Positions 10,590 through 21,640 of a stretch of 64,000 bases of DNA are shown in pieces. Each line of letters opens with the position of its first letter. Within the stretch, counting starts at the first letter, position 1. The translations under genes were made by a program, and so were the position numbers. The DNA is from Ailurus styani (taxonomy: Eukaryota; Chordata; Mammalia; Carnivora; Ailuridae). Where the stretch lies: NCBI GenBank assembly GCA_002007465.1, contig LNAC01000036.1:446881-510880 (forward strand), in the 5' to 3' direction. Below the pieces are notes generated by a model. That model worked only from the letters and a program-made list of their open reading frames with translations. It had not been told where the DNA came from and ran no database searches.

Positions 10590-11418
10590 TGTAATGTTTT
10601 TAATTTTTTTTTTTAATTCAAGTTAGTTAACATATGGTGTACTATTAGTTTCATGGGTAGAATTTAGTGATTCATCAGTTGCATGTAACACCCAGTGCTC
10701 ATTCCATCACATGCCTTCCTTAATACCCATCCCCCAGTTACCCCTTCTGCTCATCCACCTCCCCTCCAGCAACCCTCAGTTTGTTTCCTAGAGTTAAGAG
10801 TCTTGTATGGTTTGCCTCCCTCTCTGTTTTTATCTTATTTTATTTTTCCTTCCTTTTCCCTATGTTCATCTGTTTTGTTTCTTAGATTCCACATATGAAT
10901 GAAATCATACAGTAATTGTCTTTCTCTGACTGACTTGTTTCATTTAGCATCATACCCTTGAGTTCTAGCCACGTCGTTGCAAATGGCAGATTTCATTCTT
11001 TTTATGGCTGAGTAATATTTCATTGTGTATATATATCCTATCTTCTTTATCCAGTCATCTGTCGATGGATATCTGGGCTCTTTCCATAGTTTGGCTATTG
11101 TGGACATTGCTGCTGTAAACATTGGGGTGCATGTGTCCCTTTGAATCACTATGTTTGTATCCTTTGGATAAATACCTACTAGTGCAATTGCTGGGCCATA
11201 AGATAGTTCTGTTTTTAACTTTTTGAGGAACCTCTGTACTATTTTCCAGAGTGGCTCTACGAGTTTGTATTCCCACCCAGAGTATAAGATGATTCCCCTT
11301 TCTCTGAATCCTCACCAACATCAGTTGTTGCCTCAGTCGTTAATTTTAGCTATTCTGATCAGTGTGAGGCAGTATCTCATTGTGGTTTTAATCTGTATTT
11401 CCCTGGTGCTGAGTATAT
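10590..11418 (-). mobile_element. 5'-truncated L1 LINE (ORF2 end and 3' UTR)
   Basis: The T-run at 10602-10614 is the reversed poly-A tail. The minus strand at about 11149-10990 encodes a decayed ORF2 C-terminus with KLWKEP, PSTDDWIKK and YIYTMKYYSAIK, the typical end of mammalian L1 ORF2p. The 3' UTR follows with 'GAAATCATACAGTAATTGTC' and similar blocks. Stops and indels make it inactive. Confidence 0.9.
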
Positions 11419-12029
11419 GATAAATATTTATTTAGTATCTGGACTTAAATATGTTTTTAGGAGTAAGTAGAAGGTAGAGGAGTTTTAAAAGGTTGGATGG
11501 GCTGAATCATGGAAGAAAGATAAAAATAGCCAGTGGATTACAAGTTGATGGCACAATCCAGAAAAATCATAGAAGGGAAAAAAAAAAGGATCTTTCAAGT
11601 ATGAGTAATTAAGATTATCAATTCATAAAGATGAAACATAAAAATTCACTTAGAAAAACAAAATTCAAAGGCCTACAGTGTTTAAGATCCAGAAAAAAAG
11701 GCTTGAATAGAGTTAGAAAGATTTCTAATTTCTTTTTTCTATAGAGTCAGAGACAGATCACCATTGATAAAATGATTTGAAATATCTTACATATTTTAGA
11801 ACTAAAAGATGAATGTGCTCTTGTAAACATGAACTGGATGCTAGGACATTTTATCTTGACCTTTAAAATGCATCTTTCCGATAGTGAGGTTCCACTACCA
11901 CCCGTGTGGAAACTCAGAGCACATCCTAAATTTCTCCTTCCTTTTTCTCGGCCACACGTAAAAGAGATTATAAATTCATATCTAATTTGCCTCCTAAATC
12001 TACTTCTCATGTGACCTCTCTATACCACA
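11419..12029. other. Unassigned non-coding stretch
   Basis: AT-rich sequence with an A-run at 11578-11587. Two short opposing frames at 11747-12014 have no family resemblance. Confidence 0.5.
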
Positions 12030-12258
12030 AGTACTACTGAATTCCTTCTCATTCTTGTTTGCCTGGGGGATTCCTTCTTACCTCTTCAGGTTCATATTAT
12101 GGATACTGTTTGTCTACTGTGAAGTACTTCCTGATCCTGAACACAGCTATAATCTTCTCTTGCTCCATTTCTTGCATTTGCCTCCATTTGTACCCATCTT
12201 TATTATCTTTATTATTACATCCTCATGGACGTCTATCTCTTATAAGTCATGTAGCCAT
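12030..12258 (+). repeat. L2 LINE 3' relic
   Basis: 'TGGGGGATTCCTTCTTACCTCTTCAGG', 'GAAGTACTTCCTGATCC', 'CTCCATTTCTTGCATTTGCC' follow the L2 3' region in plus orientation. The SINE next to it may have interrupted it. Confidence 0.6.
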
Positions 12259-12472
12259 AGGCGTGCCATGATGGCTCAGTCAGTTAAGTATTTGACTCTT
12301 GGTTTTGGCTCAGGTTGTTATCTCAGGATTGTGGGATAGAGCCCCACATCAGCTCCATTCTGAAAGGGGTGTCTGCCTGGGATTCTCCCCCTTTCCATTT
12401 GTCCCTCTCCCCATGTGCATGCTCTCTCACTCATTCTCTCTCTCAGATAAATAAAATCTTTAGAAGAACAAG
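12259..12472 (+). mobile_element. CAN-SINE, older caniform type
   Basis: One of only three plus-oriented SINEs here. Head 'GGCGTGCCATGATGGCTCAGTCAGTTAAG', B-box region 'GGATTGTGGGATAGAGCCC', pyrimidine-rich middle, and tail 'CAGATAAATAAAATCTT'. Diverged, with no clear target duplication. Confidence 0.9.
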
Positions 12473-13381
12473 TTTTAGAGCCACAAGTAAGACATTTAAT
12501 TTGTTGAAATTCTTTCTTCATCCAAATGTGTGACAAAATATGACCTAAGTAAGTTGGTTACCTTATTTAAGGACCAGAGTTCATGTATTAAAGCACCTAC
12601 TAAGGTGCCTGTAATGTGGATGGATCAGAATAAGACAGTTAACTTGGTGAATGAAAGATTAGTTTTTACTATTAAATTCTTCTCAGTCTCCATTGAAATT
12701 CATTTTTCCTCCAAAGTGATACAAGCATTTAACTATTCACATTTCCTAAAAGAATTTCCAATTTAGGAAAGATGGGGCTTTAATATTTTGCATACCAGGA
12801 AAGAAATATGGCTATCCCCTTGCTGTAAGTAGTAATGCATGTGTTAAGTAGTATTTAATCTATCTTGACCTTTATATATATTCCACTTTTAAAGGACAAA
12901 GTAAAGTCTCTTGTGTAATATTATGTCTGATAGCTATAGTGATTAGAACTAATTTTTATACCTCATTGTATATAAGAACTTCATTAAATTCATTTATTCA
13001 TTCATCCAACTATTCTTCCTTTCACTCATATGGTCAACAAAATGCATTCCTGTATTTGTGTAGGGCACATATTTTGACTTCAGGATACGTTAGAAAACAC
13101 TTAAAATGTCCCTATTTCTAAGCTCCAAAATGGGCGCTGTGATTGAATGACTAATGCATCTGAACTTATTACCTACATTAACTGTTTAGAAATTAACATT
13201 TTTTTTGACTATAAGTGTGTTGTCTTGAATGAGTAAGAGGTTTCCAGAAAGGCCAAGTATTCTAGAAGAGAAGATTTCACATATGTGGTCATGGACTTAG
13301 AAACTTTGTGGGGCATGTGTGGTGCTATGAATAAAACAATATTTTTTAAATAAAACTTAAAATTTCTTTTCTTTTCTTCTT
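12473..13381. other. Unassigned non-coding stretch
   Basis: AT-rich; ATTCATTTATTCATTCATCC near 12987 is low complexity. Frame 12530-12766 shows no family resemblance. Confidence 0.5.
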
Positions 13382-13617
13382 ACTTTTTTTTTTTTTAAGA
13401 GAAAGAGAGCATGTAGTGGGGAGGGGCAGAAGGAGAGAGAAAGAGAATCTTAAGCCAGGTTCCGCACCCATGCAGGAGAGCTTGATGTCACGACCCTCAG
13501 ATCATGACCTGAGCTGAAATCAGGAGTCTGGAGAGCTTGATGTCACGACCCTCAGATCATGACCTGAGCTGAAATCAGGAGTCTGGTGCTTAACCAACAG
13601 AGCCACCCAGTTGTCCC
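13382..13617 (-). mobile_element. CAN-SINE with exact internal 55-bp duplication
   Basis: Minus-orientation SINE: T-run, AAGAGAAAGAGAGCATG, GTGGGGAGGGGCAGA, then the head. The tRNA-related segment at 13476-13530 is repeated exactly at 13531-13585 (55 bp each, no mismatch), so the element has two copies of the 'ATCATGACCTGAGCTGAAATC' block. The rest of the SINE is clearly diverged, ending 'GAGCCACCCAGTTGTCCCC', so the duplication looks much younger than the insertion. Confidence 0.9.
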
Positions 13618-13689
13618 CAAACTGTTAAAACTTCTTTTAAAAATCACTTAAAAACTCACTGAAATCTTTATGTATCATCTAATTTGGCA

Positions 13690-13945
13690 TAATAGAGAAA
13701 ACATGAGTTAGGAGTCAGACATTATCTACCTTTAATAATGGCAACATTTATAAGATCTTGAGAAATTGTCATGACCTATGTGAATCACATTTCCCCCATG
13801 TGAGTCTCATTTTTAAAGATCTGATAAAATCTTTATAGTGACACCTATCTTGCTTGGCTTTCATCAGAATTAAATGAGGTAATCTACTGAAACTATTCAT
13901 AAAGTACAATGTCAAAGTGAGCATTAAATAAATGTCAACCCCCTT
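13690..13945 (+). repeat. MIR relic
   Basis: 'GAGTTAGGAGTCAGAC' head, 'ATCTGATAAAATC' core, 'CATCAGAATTAAATGAGGTAA', and tail 'GAGCATTAAATAAATGTC' keep the MIR order. Confidence 0.75.
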
Positions 13946-15004
13946 CTCCTTTTGCTTACAAGAAATACCAAGTGGAATTCATCACCACATAACCATTAAA
14001 ATACATCCCCAAGAATGTTATGTGAAAATACGTATTTTTCTTCCTTAAATGTACTTCATACCTTTTACATCCCAGATTAAACTTGCATTCAAGGTTTCAC
14101 ATATGGTTAAGGTCTTTGTGATTTCTGATTCGGAAACGACTAGGTTATCTCAGACTTTAGTGCACCAGTACATCACCAATGATTTTAAGGAAGACAGTAG
14201 CTGTATACAAGCAATTTCAGATGCAAATTTCTTTAGTGTTTAACAATATGAAGTATGAATTTTTGGGCATTTAATAAAGTTAGATTTCTGGACACAAATT
14301 ATAGGGTAGATATCCCCAGTGAAATCTTTTGAATCATCAGTCAGAGAAAAATTAGTTTTATTGTCATCGTTATGTAAAGAGGCAACTTTGGCCTCCCAGG
14401 ATCACAGCAGTCTCAGGAGAGGCTGACAGTTGTTTATCTCACAAACACACAGAGCTCACCCTGCCTTTCACCTTTCCACACTTTCTCTGTCAACAGCAGA
14501 CATTTATTATCTGCAGGAAGAAAGAGATTACCTTACGCATTGCTTTTACTATGATTAATGTGAGGAATAATCATCGAAGGGTACAGTTTCACAAAGGAAA
14601 CAAATGTCTTTATGGATTATTGAAAATCATAATGTTTCATCTTCTGTAGGAAAATGAAATGATCAAATACCAGTCTGCAGTATTCAAAGGAAATATAGAT
14701 ACCATTTAGATATAGTCGGTGTTCATCCATAAAGCGGGCAAAGCATTATATGGTATTCATGTATGCATTAAGGCTATTGAACGAGATGCAATTGTGCTAT
14801 AGAAGACAGAGTTGGAACACAGTCAAGCAAAACTGCTTTGAGTTCTTGATATGTCAGGGCATGAAATGGCATGATAATTTAAAAGAAGCTTTATATTTAT
14901 AAGGCACTTACACACCAATTATTTCATTTGACCTTCTTAAGATTCACTCAGATAAAAACGGGAACTTTTCTCTGCCACATGGCTGTTTACCGTCAAGCTC
15001 TGGC
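13946..15004. other. Repeat-poor block, possible conserved element
   Basis: About 1 kb with no recognisable repeat or gene. The segment around 14500-14810 has regulatory-like texture (TGATTAATGTGAGG, GGATTATTGAAAATCATAATG, TGTATGCATTAAGG). Frame 14049-14243 is unsupported. Confidence 0.35.
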
Positions 15005-15410
15005 TGCTATGACGACCTCCAAAATAATTCCTGCATCCATTCACTCTGTATTCCCATTAATACCACCTTAGTCCAAGGCTCCACCATGGCTCACGTGGAC
15101 TAACAGAATAGTCTCCTAACTGGTCTATGTCATTTAGGATCAATGACATCTATTCTCTCCATGAAAGCCAGAGTAATCCTTCTGGAGTATAAATTATACC
15201 ATGTCACTTCAGTGTTTAAACTAGTTAGTGGCTTTGCTCTGAACTTCAAATAAAATCTGCATTACTAATTAAATCCTATTAATTTATCTGATTTGAAGTC
15301 AATGGGCATTTGCTCTGGCACTTCATTTGTGGCTCTTGATCCAAAGAATGCCCCTTTCTCCATCCCTAGGCCTTCTGAGGGACCTTCGGTATTCCAATAA
15401 TAGTCTTTTT
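15005..15410 (+). repeat. L2 LINE relic
   Basis: 'CTCCTAACTGGTCTATG', 'AGCCAGAGTAATCCTTCTGG', 'ACCATGTCACTTCAGTG', 'AAATAAAATCTGC', 'GAATGCCCCTTTCTCC' track the L2 3' region in order. Confidence 0.75.
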
Positions 15411-16160
15411 TAGGCCTTTTACATATTCACTAACTGTTTCCTTAAGGTTCTTCTAGCTTCGACTTACCATCCATCAGGACCCAAACCACATGTTTTAGGC
15501 TTTGTGATGGTGGGTGACATTCTACCTCCAGGTACTAAAATATCTTCCTGCTGTTTCATGCCATGTACCAAGTAACCATAAGATATGGTGGTTTTATTCA
15601 AAACAGGGTTTAGTTTGTTAAAGGATTCTAAACTGGACTGGAGTTGGCAAACATAGCCTGCCTCTGCTCCATTAGACACTGTCTGGGGCAGTGCAAAGGC
15701 TGATGGTAGAATCATCAGAAGACTTTCGCACTCATGTGTGTTGCTGGTCCAGGAGGACTCGAATGACTGATATGTGAACAGATGGGATTCTCTGGGCACA
15801 TACCTCTATCTCCAAGAAAAATCTCCTTTTGATTTCTCCAACATGACAGCTTCGATATAGCTGGATTTCTTTCAGGAAGCTTCACGACTGCCAAGGTGTA
15901 TGACTCCAGCCTCAGTCTTTGAGCTGAGAAGAAAAATCAGCACCGAAATTTTAGGGTAATGTTCTAGGAAGTAACTGATAGCTAAAACAGGTTGCAATAA
16001 AATATAGATTATACAATGCATAATATCTTTGTTAAGACAGCAACAGAGGCTCAAAAATGGTTTTAAAACATCATATATAGAACAGGTAGGCAGCTTATTT
16101 TAATGAGTTTTTTGCCCATATTTCGACCCAGCCCTCCATCCAGAGGCATGTTTTTTGTCT
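15411..16160. other. Unassigned stretch, possibly an old LTR-like repeat
   Basis: Contains a 111-codon minus-strand frame (15464-15799) without family resemblance. Text around 15780-15920 resembles retroviral-LTR or DNA-transposon relics, but I cannot name one. Confidence 0.3.
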
Positions 16161-17268
16161 TTTAGTATTTTATGCAGGTTTATTGAGGTAAAATTGAAAT
16201 ACCATAAGCTTCACATATTTGAAATGTAAAATCTGATCAGCTGTGACATTTGAATATATCCATGAAAGGATCACCATAATTGATAATGAAAAATTCTCTC
16301 ATGTCTCCAAATTCCTCATTGTAATCCCTTCCTGCCCCCCTTCTTGCCCTTCTCTCTATATAGGAAACCAGTGATGTGCTGTCTCTTTTTATTAACTTGC
16401 ATTTTCTGGAGTTTTATGTAAGTGGACTCATATGGTATGTACTACTTTTTTTGTTGGTCTTTCACTCAGCATTATTTTAAAATCCACCGATATTACTGTG
16501 CATACCAAAATAATTTATTTTTATTGCTGAGCAGCATTCTTTTGTAGGGATATGTCACAATTTGTTTATTCATTCATCTGGTGATGGAGATTTGTGTTGC
16601 ATCTAGTTTTTAACTATTACAAATAGAGCTGCTTTGAACATTTGTACACTGTCTTTATGTGGACGTATATTTTTGTTTCTCTTAGGTAACTATCTAGGAT
16701 TAAAATAGCCAGGTCATCTAATAAACAAATATTTAACAGTAGGAGAAACTACCAAAATTTTCTCCAAAGTAGCTGTACCATTTTATGTTCCAACCAGTAG
16801 TGTATGAGCGTTTTGGTTGTTCTACATCTCAGCAGTTTGTATGGTCCATCATTTTCATTTTAGCCATTTCAGATGGTGCACGGTAGTTTTAATTTGCATT
16901 TCTCTAACGGCTAATTATTTTGTGTATAATTTCTTAGGCATTCTATTCACTTATTTTGTTTCTCATTATCTGTATATCTATTCAAATATTTTAAACATTT
17001 TTAATTGGGTCATTTGTCTTACTGAGTTGTGTTATTTATACATTCCAGATATAACTCTATTTTTTATTTATTTTTTTTAATTATTTTTAACTTGGCTCCA
17101 TATCCAGTACAGAGCCCAACATGGGGCTTGAACTCATAACCCTGAGGTCAAGGCTGCAGCTGAGGTCAAGACTCAGTTGCCTAACAGAGTCACCCAAAAG
17201 CCCCCAGATACAACTCTTTTATAGATCAATATCTTTCAAATGTCCTTTTTTCAAGTTACCATATAAGA
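16160..17268 (-). mobile_element. Old L1 LINE relic (3' UTR to ORF2 end)
   Basis: Follows the reversed older-L1 3' region: 'TTTATTGAGGTAAAATTGAAATACC', 'GTGGACTCATATGGTATGT', 'CACTCAGCATTATTTT', 'TTATTCATTCATCTGGTGATGG', 'AGATGGTGCACGGTAGTTTTAATTTGCATTTC'. Interrupted by the SINE at 17059-17205. Diverged and inactive. Confidence 0.85.
17059..17205 (-). mobile_element. CAN-SINE nested in L1
   Basis: Short, diverged minus-orientation SINE lacking most of the purine-rich middle: 'TTTATTTATTTTTTTT', 'CCCAACATGGGGCTTGAACTC', 'GAGTCACCCAAAAGCCCCC'. Direct repeats AGATATAACTCT (17047-17058) and AGATACAACTCT (17206-17217) differ by one base and prove insertion into the L1. Confidence 0.9.
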
Positions 17269-17280
17269 ACTGGAGGAAAA

Positions 17281-17448
17281 GGGCACCTGGGTGCCTCAGT
17301 CAGTTAAGTATCTCCCTTCGGCTCAGGTCATGATCTCGAGGTCCTGGGATCAAGCCCCGACTTGGGCTCCCTGCGTCTGCGTCTCCTTCTGTCTCTCCCT
17401 CCCCGTATCTCCTCTTTCTCAAATAAATAAATAAACTTAAAAAAAAAA
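17281..17448 (+). mobile_element. CAN-SINE with target-site duplication
   Basis: Plus orientation: 'GGGCACCTGGGTGCCTCAGTCAGTTAAG', 'CGGCTCAGGTCATGATCTCG', B-box-like 'GGGATCAAGCCCCG', and tail 'CAAATAAATAAATAAACTTA' plus A-run. AACTGGAGGAAAA before and AACTGGAGAAAAA after form the target duplication. Confidence 0.93.
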
Positions 17449-17544
17449 ACTGGAGAAAAAGTAAAAAGCACTTGCCCTATGATCAAGAATAGTACTTGCC
17501 ACTTTATGTATTTTAACCTCTAGCTTTCTTACTTCTGATGACAA

Positions 17545-17760
17545 TTAGAACCATGTGGAGAAAATGTAAAAAATACAGATGCTCAGTTCCCACTCAGTTC
17601 AATTAAGTCAGACACTCTGGAGATGGGACATAAGCCTGAGTTTGGGTTTTTTTTGTGTGTTTCTGTGTATGTGTGTTTATTTGTTGTTGTTGTTGTTTGT
17701 TTGTTTGTTTTTTAATTACTCAGGCATTGCTTTAATGTGCACTCAGGGCTGAGAACCCTA
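17545..17760 (+). repeat. MER5-type DNA transposon relic with internal T/TTTG tract
   Basis: Left part 'CAGATGCTCAGTTCCCACTCAGTTC', 'TAAGTCAGACACTCTGGAGATGGGAC' and right end 'CATTGCTTTAATGTGCACTCAGGGCTGAGAACCC' match a MER5-family element. A low-complexity T/GT/GTT tract at 17646-17714 lies between them. Confidence 0.65.
17646..17714 (+). repeat. T-, TG- and TTG/TTTG-rich low-complexity tract
   Basis: Composite simple repeat: T-run, GTGT, then (TTG)n and (TTTG)n. Confidence 0.9.
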
Positions 17761-17789
17761 CCTTACCAAGGTTGCTGGTGGGATGGATG

Positions 17790-17960
17790 AGATAAGCTTT
17801 CTTACTTCTGTTTTACAGATGAGGAAACTGAAATTCAGAGGTGATCAGGAAAGTGACAGAGGTAAAAGAGATAATTAGAGAAAAGGCTAGGATTCGAGTC
17901 AAGGTCTCCTTACAAAGACGTGGCTTTGATTCATTCTCACTGTGCTGGGACAGGAATGAA
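17790..17960 (-). repeat. MIR relic
   Basis: 'TTTTACAGATGAGGAAACTGAAATTCAGAGG' and 'GCTAGGATTCGAGTCAAGGTC' are the reversed MIR core and head. Confidence 0.8.
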
Positions 17961-18374
17961 AGGCAATGCCTCTCAGAACAAGGTACGAAGAACAGCAGGA
18001 GGTGTTCAGATGCACATAAAGAATGACGGCCATATTCGGCACAGAGGAGTCACTCAACAAGCACTTGTGAAATCCTGAAAGAATGTGGGAAGTGAGAAGA
18101 CTGTGGCAGGCAGCCTCAGAAACAGCTTATCCCCACTCTAATGACATCTTTCACTTGACGAGTTCCAGGCTGATGCCTTTTTTGAGTTTAGCAAAAAGAC
18201 AGGCCTTTCACTGTTGTCTCCTCTAACCTGCCCATCACTTGTTCAGTCTGTGGAACCCCCTGACAGCTAGGGAAGTCCCATTTGTAGGACAGGCTGTATC
18301 ATTTGTCTAAGAGAGAACCTCACTGTACATTAGATATAATTCTTCATCTGTTTAAAAAGGTAATTTCAGCATAC
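17961..18374. other. Unassigned non-coding stretch
   Basis: 'ACAGAGGAGTCACTCAACAAGCACTTG' near 18040 may be a tail scrap of MIR or L2. Otherwise nothing recognised. Confidence 0.5.
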
Positions 18375-18690
18375 AGACTCATCTACCAAGAATGTCTCTC
18401 CATCCACTCAAATCCTGCCTACCTTCAGACCCACTGGCAAATCCATCTCCTCTTCAAAGCCTTCTCTCTGACCCCTCTTCCAATCCTATTGTAATTATTG
18501 TCCCTGCCACTCATACTGTAATCTATCAGGAGCTGCCTGATAATATCTATGCTACTCTTTTCTTCGCAGTTATTTTATATTCTGCATGACTTTTTAACTA
18601 TCATGATGTATACACCTCATCCCTCCCTCAATCATTAGATGGACTCTATCCCTGTTGCCTGGCAAGAGCTGGGCCACATATTTATGTGTG
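18375..18690 (+). repeat. L2 LINE 3' relic
   Basis: 'CAAATCCTGCCTACCTTCAGACC', 'CATCTCCTCTTCAAAGCCTTCTCTCTGACC', 'TTGTAATTATTGTC', 'TAGATGGACTCTATCCCTG' keep the order of the L2 3' end. Confidence 0.75.
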
Positions 18691-19374
18691 AGTAGAAAAG
18701 TTATGCATGCAAAAAGGAATTGTTCCAACATATATCAGATCACATATATCAAGGACATTTTTAGGGGAAAACCATGGAAAACTGCCCCACAGAATGGGTG
18801 ATTTTGAAGATTTTTCAAGGGAATTTTAGTTGAATTGACTTGACAAATGCTGCTTTAGCATAAATTATATCACCGTATCGAAGGAAAGAATAGGCCAACA
18901 GATGAATCATGGAGTTCCAGAGGCATAAATTGTGTAGTCCAGGTTGCAGACCTGTCTCTGTTGTAGAGATTTAGGGTATCATTCTGCGAGCCTGACACAA
19001 CCAACATCCCGTGCTCTGAGGCTGGGCATACCAAAGAGGTTTCTGATAATGGTATGACTTCTCTTGTAGCTGGTCTGTAGACATGGAACGTTCATCCAGA
19101 TAAATCGTTCTGATGATCACACTATCTCATCACCTATTCCTTCATACGATTCCTAGAATAGTTCATCACCTATCCTCTGTTTAAATCTCTGGATTTATAC
19201 CCTCTCATCATTATGTTATAGTACCAGAAAATCCCTTCTTGTTGCCTGAAGATGTTCTGCCCTTTAGGAATCCAAATTGCTCCCTCAGCCCGAAACATAT
19301 CTCTAAATGAGAGGACAGAAAATGTCCTTGATTTTGTCTTGAGCAGTGATGTTCAGCTGATCAATACATGCAGG
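18691..19374. other. Unassigned non-coding stretch
   Basis: No gene or repeat recognised. Confidence 0.5.
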
Positions 19375-19730
19375 ACAGGCAGTAAAAGAATGAGAATGGA
19401 AGAGAGGGCAGGGGGGGATCCCCAGGGCCACTCTCACCTAGGGAAGACTCAGATGTCCCTCACTAAAAATGAAAAGCCATTGAAGGTCACTAGGCAAAAA
19501 TGCATGTTAGAAGTGCTTGGACTTTTTATGGAGAATGCTTGGTGTGGGTGAAGAACGGAGTAAGAAGTTTGTTACAAACGTATTACCACAGTTGGATGAA
19601 AAGTAATGGTGGGCTGAAGGAAGACAGTGGCAACAGACATGGGAGAACGGTCATGGATCCAAGATATATTTACAAAGTGAAATCAGAGGGACTCAGTACT
19701 CGAGAAGATTCAGATTAGTTGGGTTGGAGT
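19375..19730 (-). repeat. L2 LINE relic
   Basis: 'GAAAAGCCATTGAAGGTCAC', 'GCATGTTAGAAGTGCTTGGAC' and 'CAAGATATATTTACAAAGTGA' follow the reversed L2 3' region (usual 'GAAGCCATTGAAGG'). Confidence 0.65.
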
Positions 19731-20544
19731 GGATGCAAAACAGAACAATAAAAGACCCATCCTTTTACCCTTGTCTTGAAAAGGTAAATAGTACTATTTG
19801 AGTTTTTGTGGGTCCTCACTGAATACAAGCCAAGTGGTTTTTCTTAAATTGGTTTCCTCCAAGTGCCGCGATAACAATTTATGGTACATCTCTCCTTTTA
19901 TAATTGTTAAATGAACAAGATGCCTTACACCATGCATCATGTAATCATTCTCACAGATCCTAATGTTAACATCCTTGAGATTTTCTAAGCATTGGTTAAA
20001 TACTTTAACTGTCTCAAGTAATTGGCTTCAAGAACTTGAACACATCAATATTAATAGAGAAATTAGGCTTTGACATTCCTTTACAAAAAGAATAATGATA
20101 AAAATAAATCTAAGGGGTATAGTGTAATGTGTGCTAACGAGAGAAAGAGAGGGAGAGAGAGAGAAAGAGTGTGATGGTCTGAGCTCTGCGTTCACTCTCC
20201 TGTGATGGTTGATTAATGGATGTGCGTGTGCTTCTGATTGAAGTGCAGATCCAGGCGTGTCCCAGAAAATGAGACCTATGGTAAAGGAAGATGAGGCCCA
20301 CATGCTGGAACAGCTTTGGTTTCCTCTAGATCTAAGGATTACTAGGGTCTGTCTCCAGTACTCAGCAACTGGGGAGATCAGAGACTTTCAATCACACTTT
20401 AAAATGCACAAGAGAGCAGCAAGCACGTGGTTAATTACTCTGACATGTAATTATACTGGGTCAACAATCGGAGGCCGACCACAGGATTTTGAAAGGAAGT
20501 TGGAAGAGGCTTAAGAAAGAACAGAATTTCAGAGGTAGAAAAAG
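19731..20544. other. Unassigned non-coding stretch with GA-rich tract
   Basis: (GA)n-rich at 20138-20171. Overlapping frames on opposite strands at 20028-20303 and 20257-20514 show no family resemblance. Confidence 0.5.
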
Positions 20545-20665
20545 TTTAGATATTTTATTTCACTCCTTGACTGATAAAGAAACTGAGTCTCAGAGAAAAT
20601 AAGACACTTAAATAAGATCAGACAAATAATTAAATTATGTCTACCCATGGCTCTGTCATAAATGT
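20545..20665 (-). repeat. MIR relic
   Basis: 'ACTGATAAAGAAACTGAGTCTCAGAGAAAATAAG' followed by 'ATCAGACAAATAATTAAATTATG' is the reversed MIR core. Confidence 0.75.
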
Positions 20666-20899
20666 CAAAACATTTTCCTATCTCTTCACGAAAAGGACCT
20701 CCTCTTTTCTCATTGGTTATATGTATACAAGAATGCCTCCTTATGGAAATTAAAACAGAAGACACATTTAAAGTATATATGAAGGGCTCGAGTCTCAGTA
20801 AGTGATTATTGCTACATTATTCATTTTGATATTGAGGAAGTAAAAAGCATTAAAAAATGTCCGCTTTACGATTTCTTCCAAAACACCTAGGGAATTGTA

Positions 20900-21640
20900 A
20901 TGGCAGACAACCTAAAATCCTGTGTTCAGTCTCCCTCTCATGATTTTACCTACTATGCATGTCTCCACTCCACATAATTTTCTTATCTATTGTCACTCTC
21001 CTTCCTAGATCCACTATCACCTCTTATAAAGTGAGCATCCCAAGCTCCTAGTTAGGCTCTTTGTATCCACTCTTGCCCTACTCCAGGATTTTCTCCAAAT
21101 AGCCCCCCAAATAGTTAAAATGCCAAAGTCATCACAACACGACTGCAGAGGTTTAAATCCTCAGTGCCTTCCCAGTGTTACGGAGTATACCCCCAAATCT
21201 TGCTGATGTGCCCTCTGACTCATGTCCTGCACTCATCTTGTGTTTTTCTTTGTGATTCATCCATTCTGCTCTTTATGTCAGTGATCAACTCTATCCTGCT
21301 CCTTCTTCCCATTGAGTCTTTGCACCTGCCTTCCCTCTACCTGAAATAAATGCACTGCTGCCCTCACTCCCTTTTTAATGACCTCCTGAGCTTTCTCCCT
21401 GATTTTCTCCTGCGTCATTTCGTCAGTGTCCTACAGCTCAGGCCAAGCCATTTTGTCGTATACTCTCGTAGAACTGATGCCTTTCCTTTTCAGTTTTTCC
21501 CATTCATCATCATATTGTAATTTACTGCTGGTTTCCCATGTAGACCCTAAACTCCATGAGGGTATGGTAGGGACAGTGTATTTGATGGGGCTCACCACAA
21601 TACCTAACGCATATTAGACACCTAACATTCATTTGTTTAC
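20900..21640 (+). repeat. Long L2 LINE 3' relic
   Basis: One of the better-preserved L2 copies: 'AAAGTCATCACAACACGACTGC', 'AATCCTCAGTGCCTTCCCAG', 'GAGTCTTTGCACCTGCCTTCCCTC', 'CTGAAATAAATGCACTGC', 'TTGTAATTTACTGCTGG', 'AGACCCTAAACTCCATGAGGG', 'AATACCTAACGCATATTAGACACCTAAC' follow the L2 3' end in full order. Confidence 0.85.

Noticed and set aside
13476..13585. Start of a CRISPR-like or satellite array
   Set aside because: Only two contiguous copies without spacers, in a mammalian SINE.
15464..15799. 111-codon minus-strand frame as a possible exon or retrocopy
   Set aside because: No recognisable domain and no flanking splice pattern or poly-A; left as unassigned DNA.
19375..19730. Possible exon with GAAAAGCCATTGAAGG, also seen near 49400
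   Set aside because: The shared text is a reversed L2 repeat block, not homologous coding sequence.
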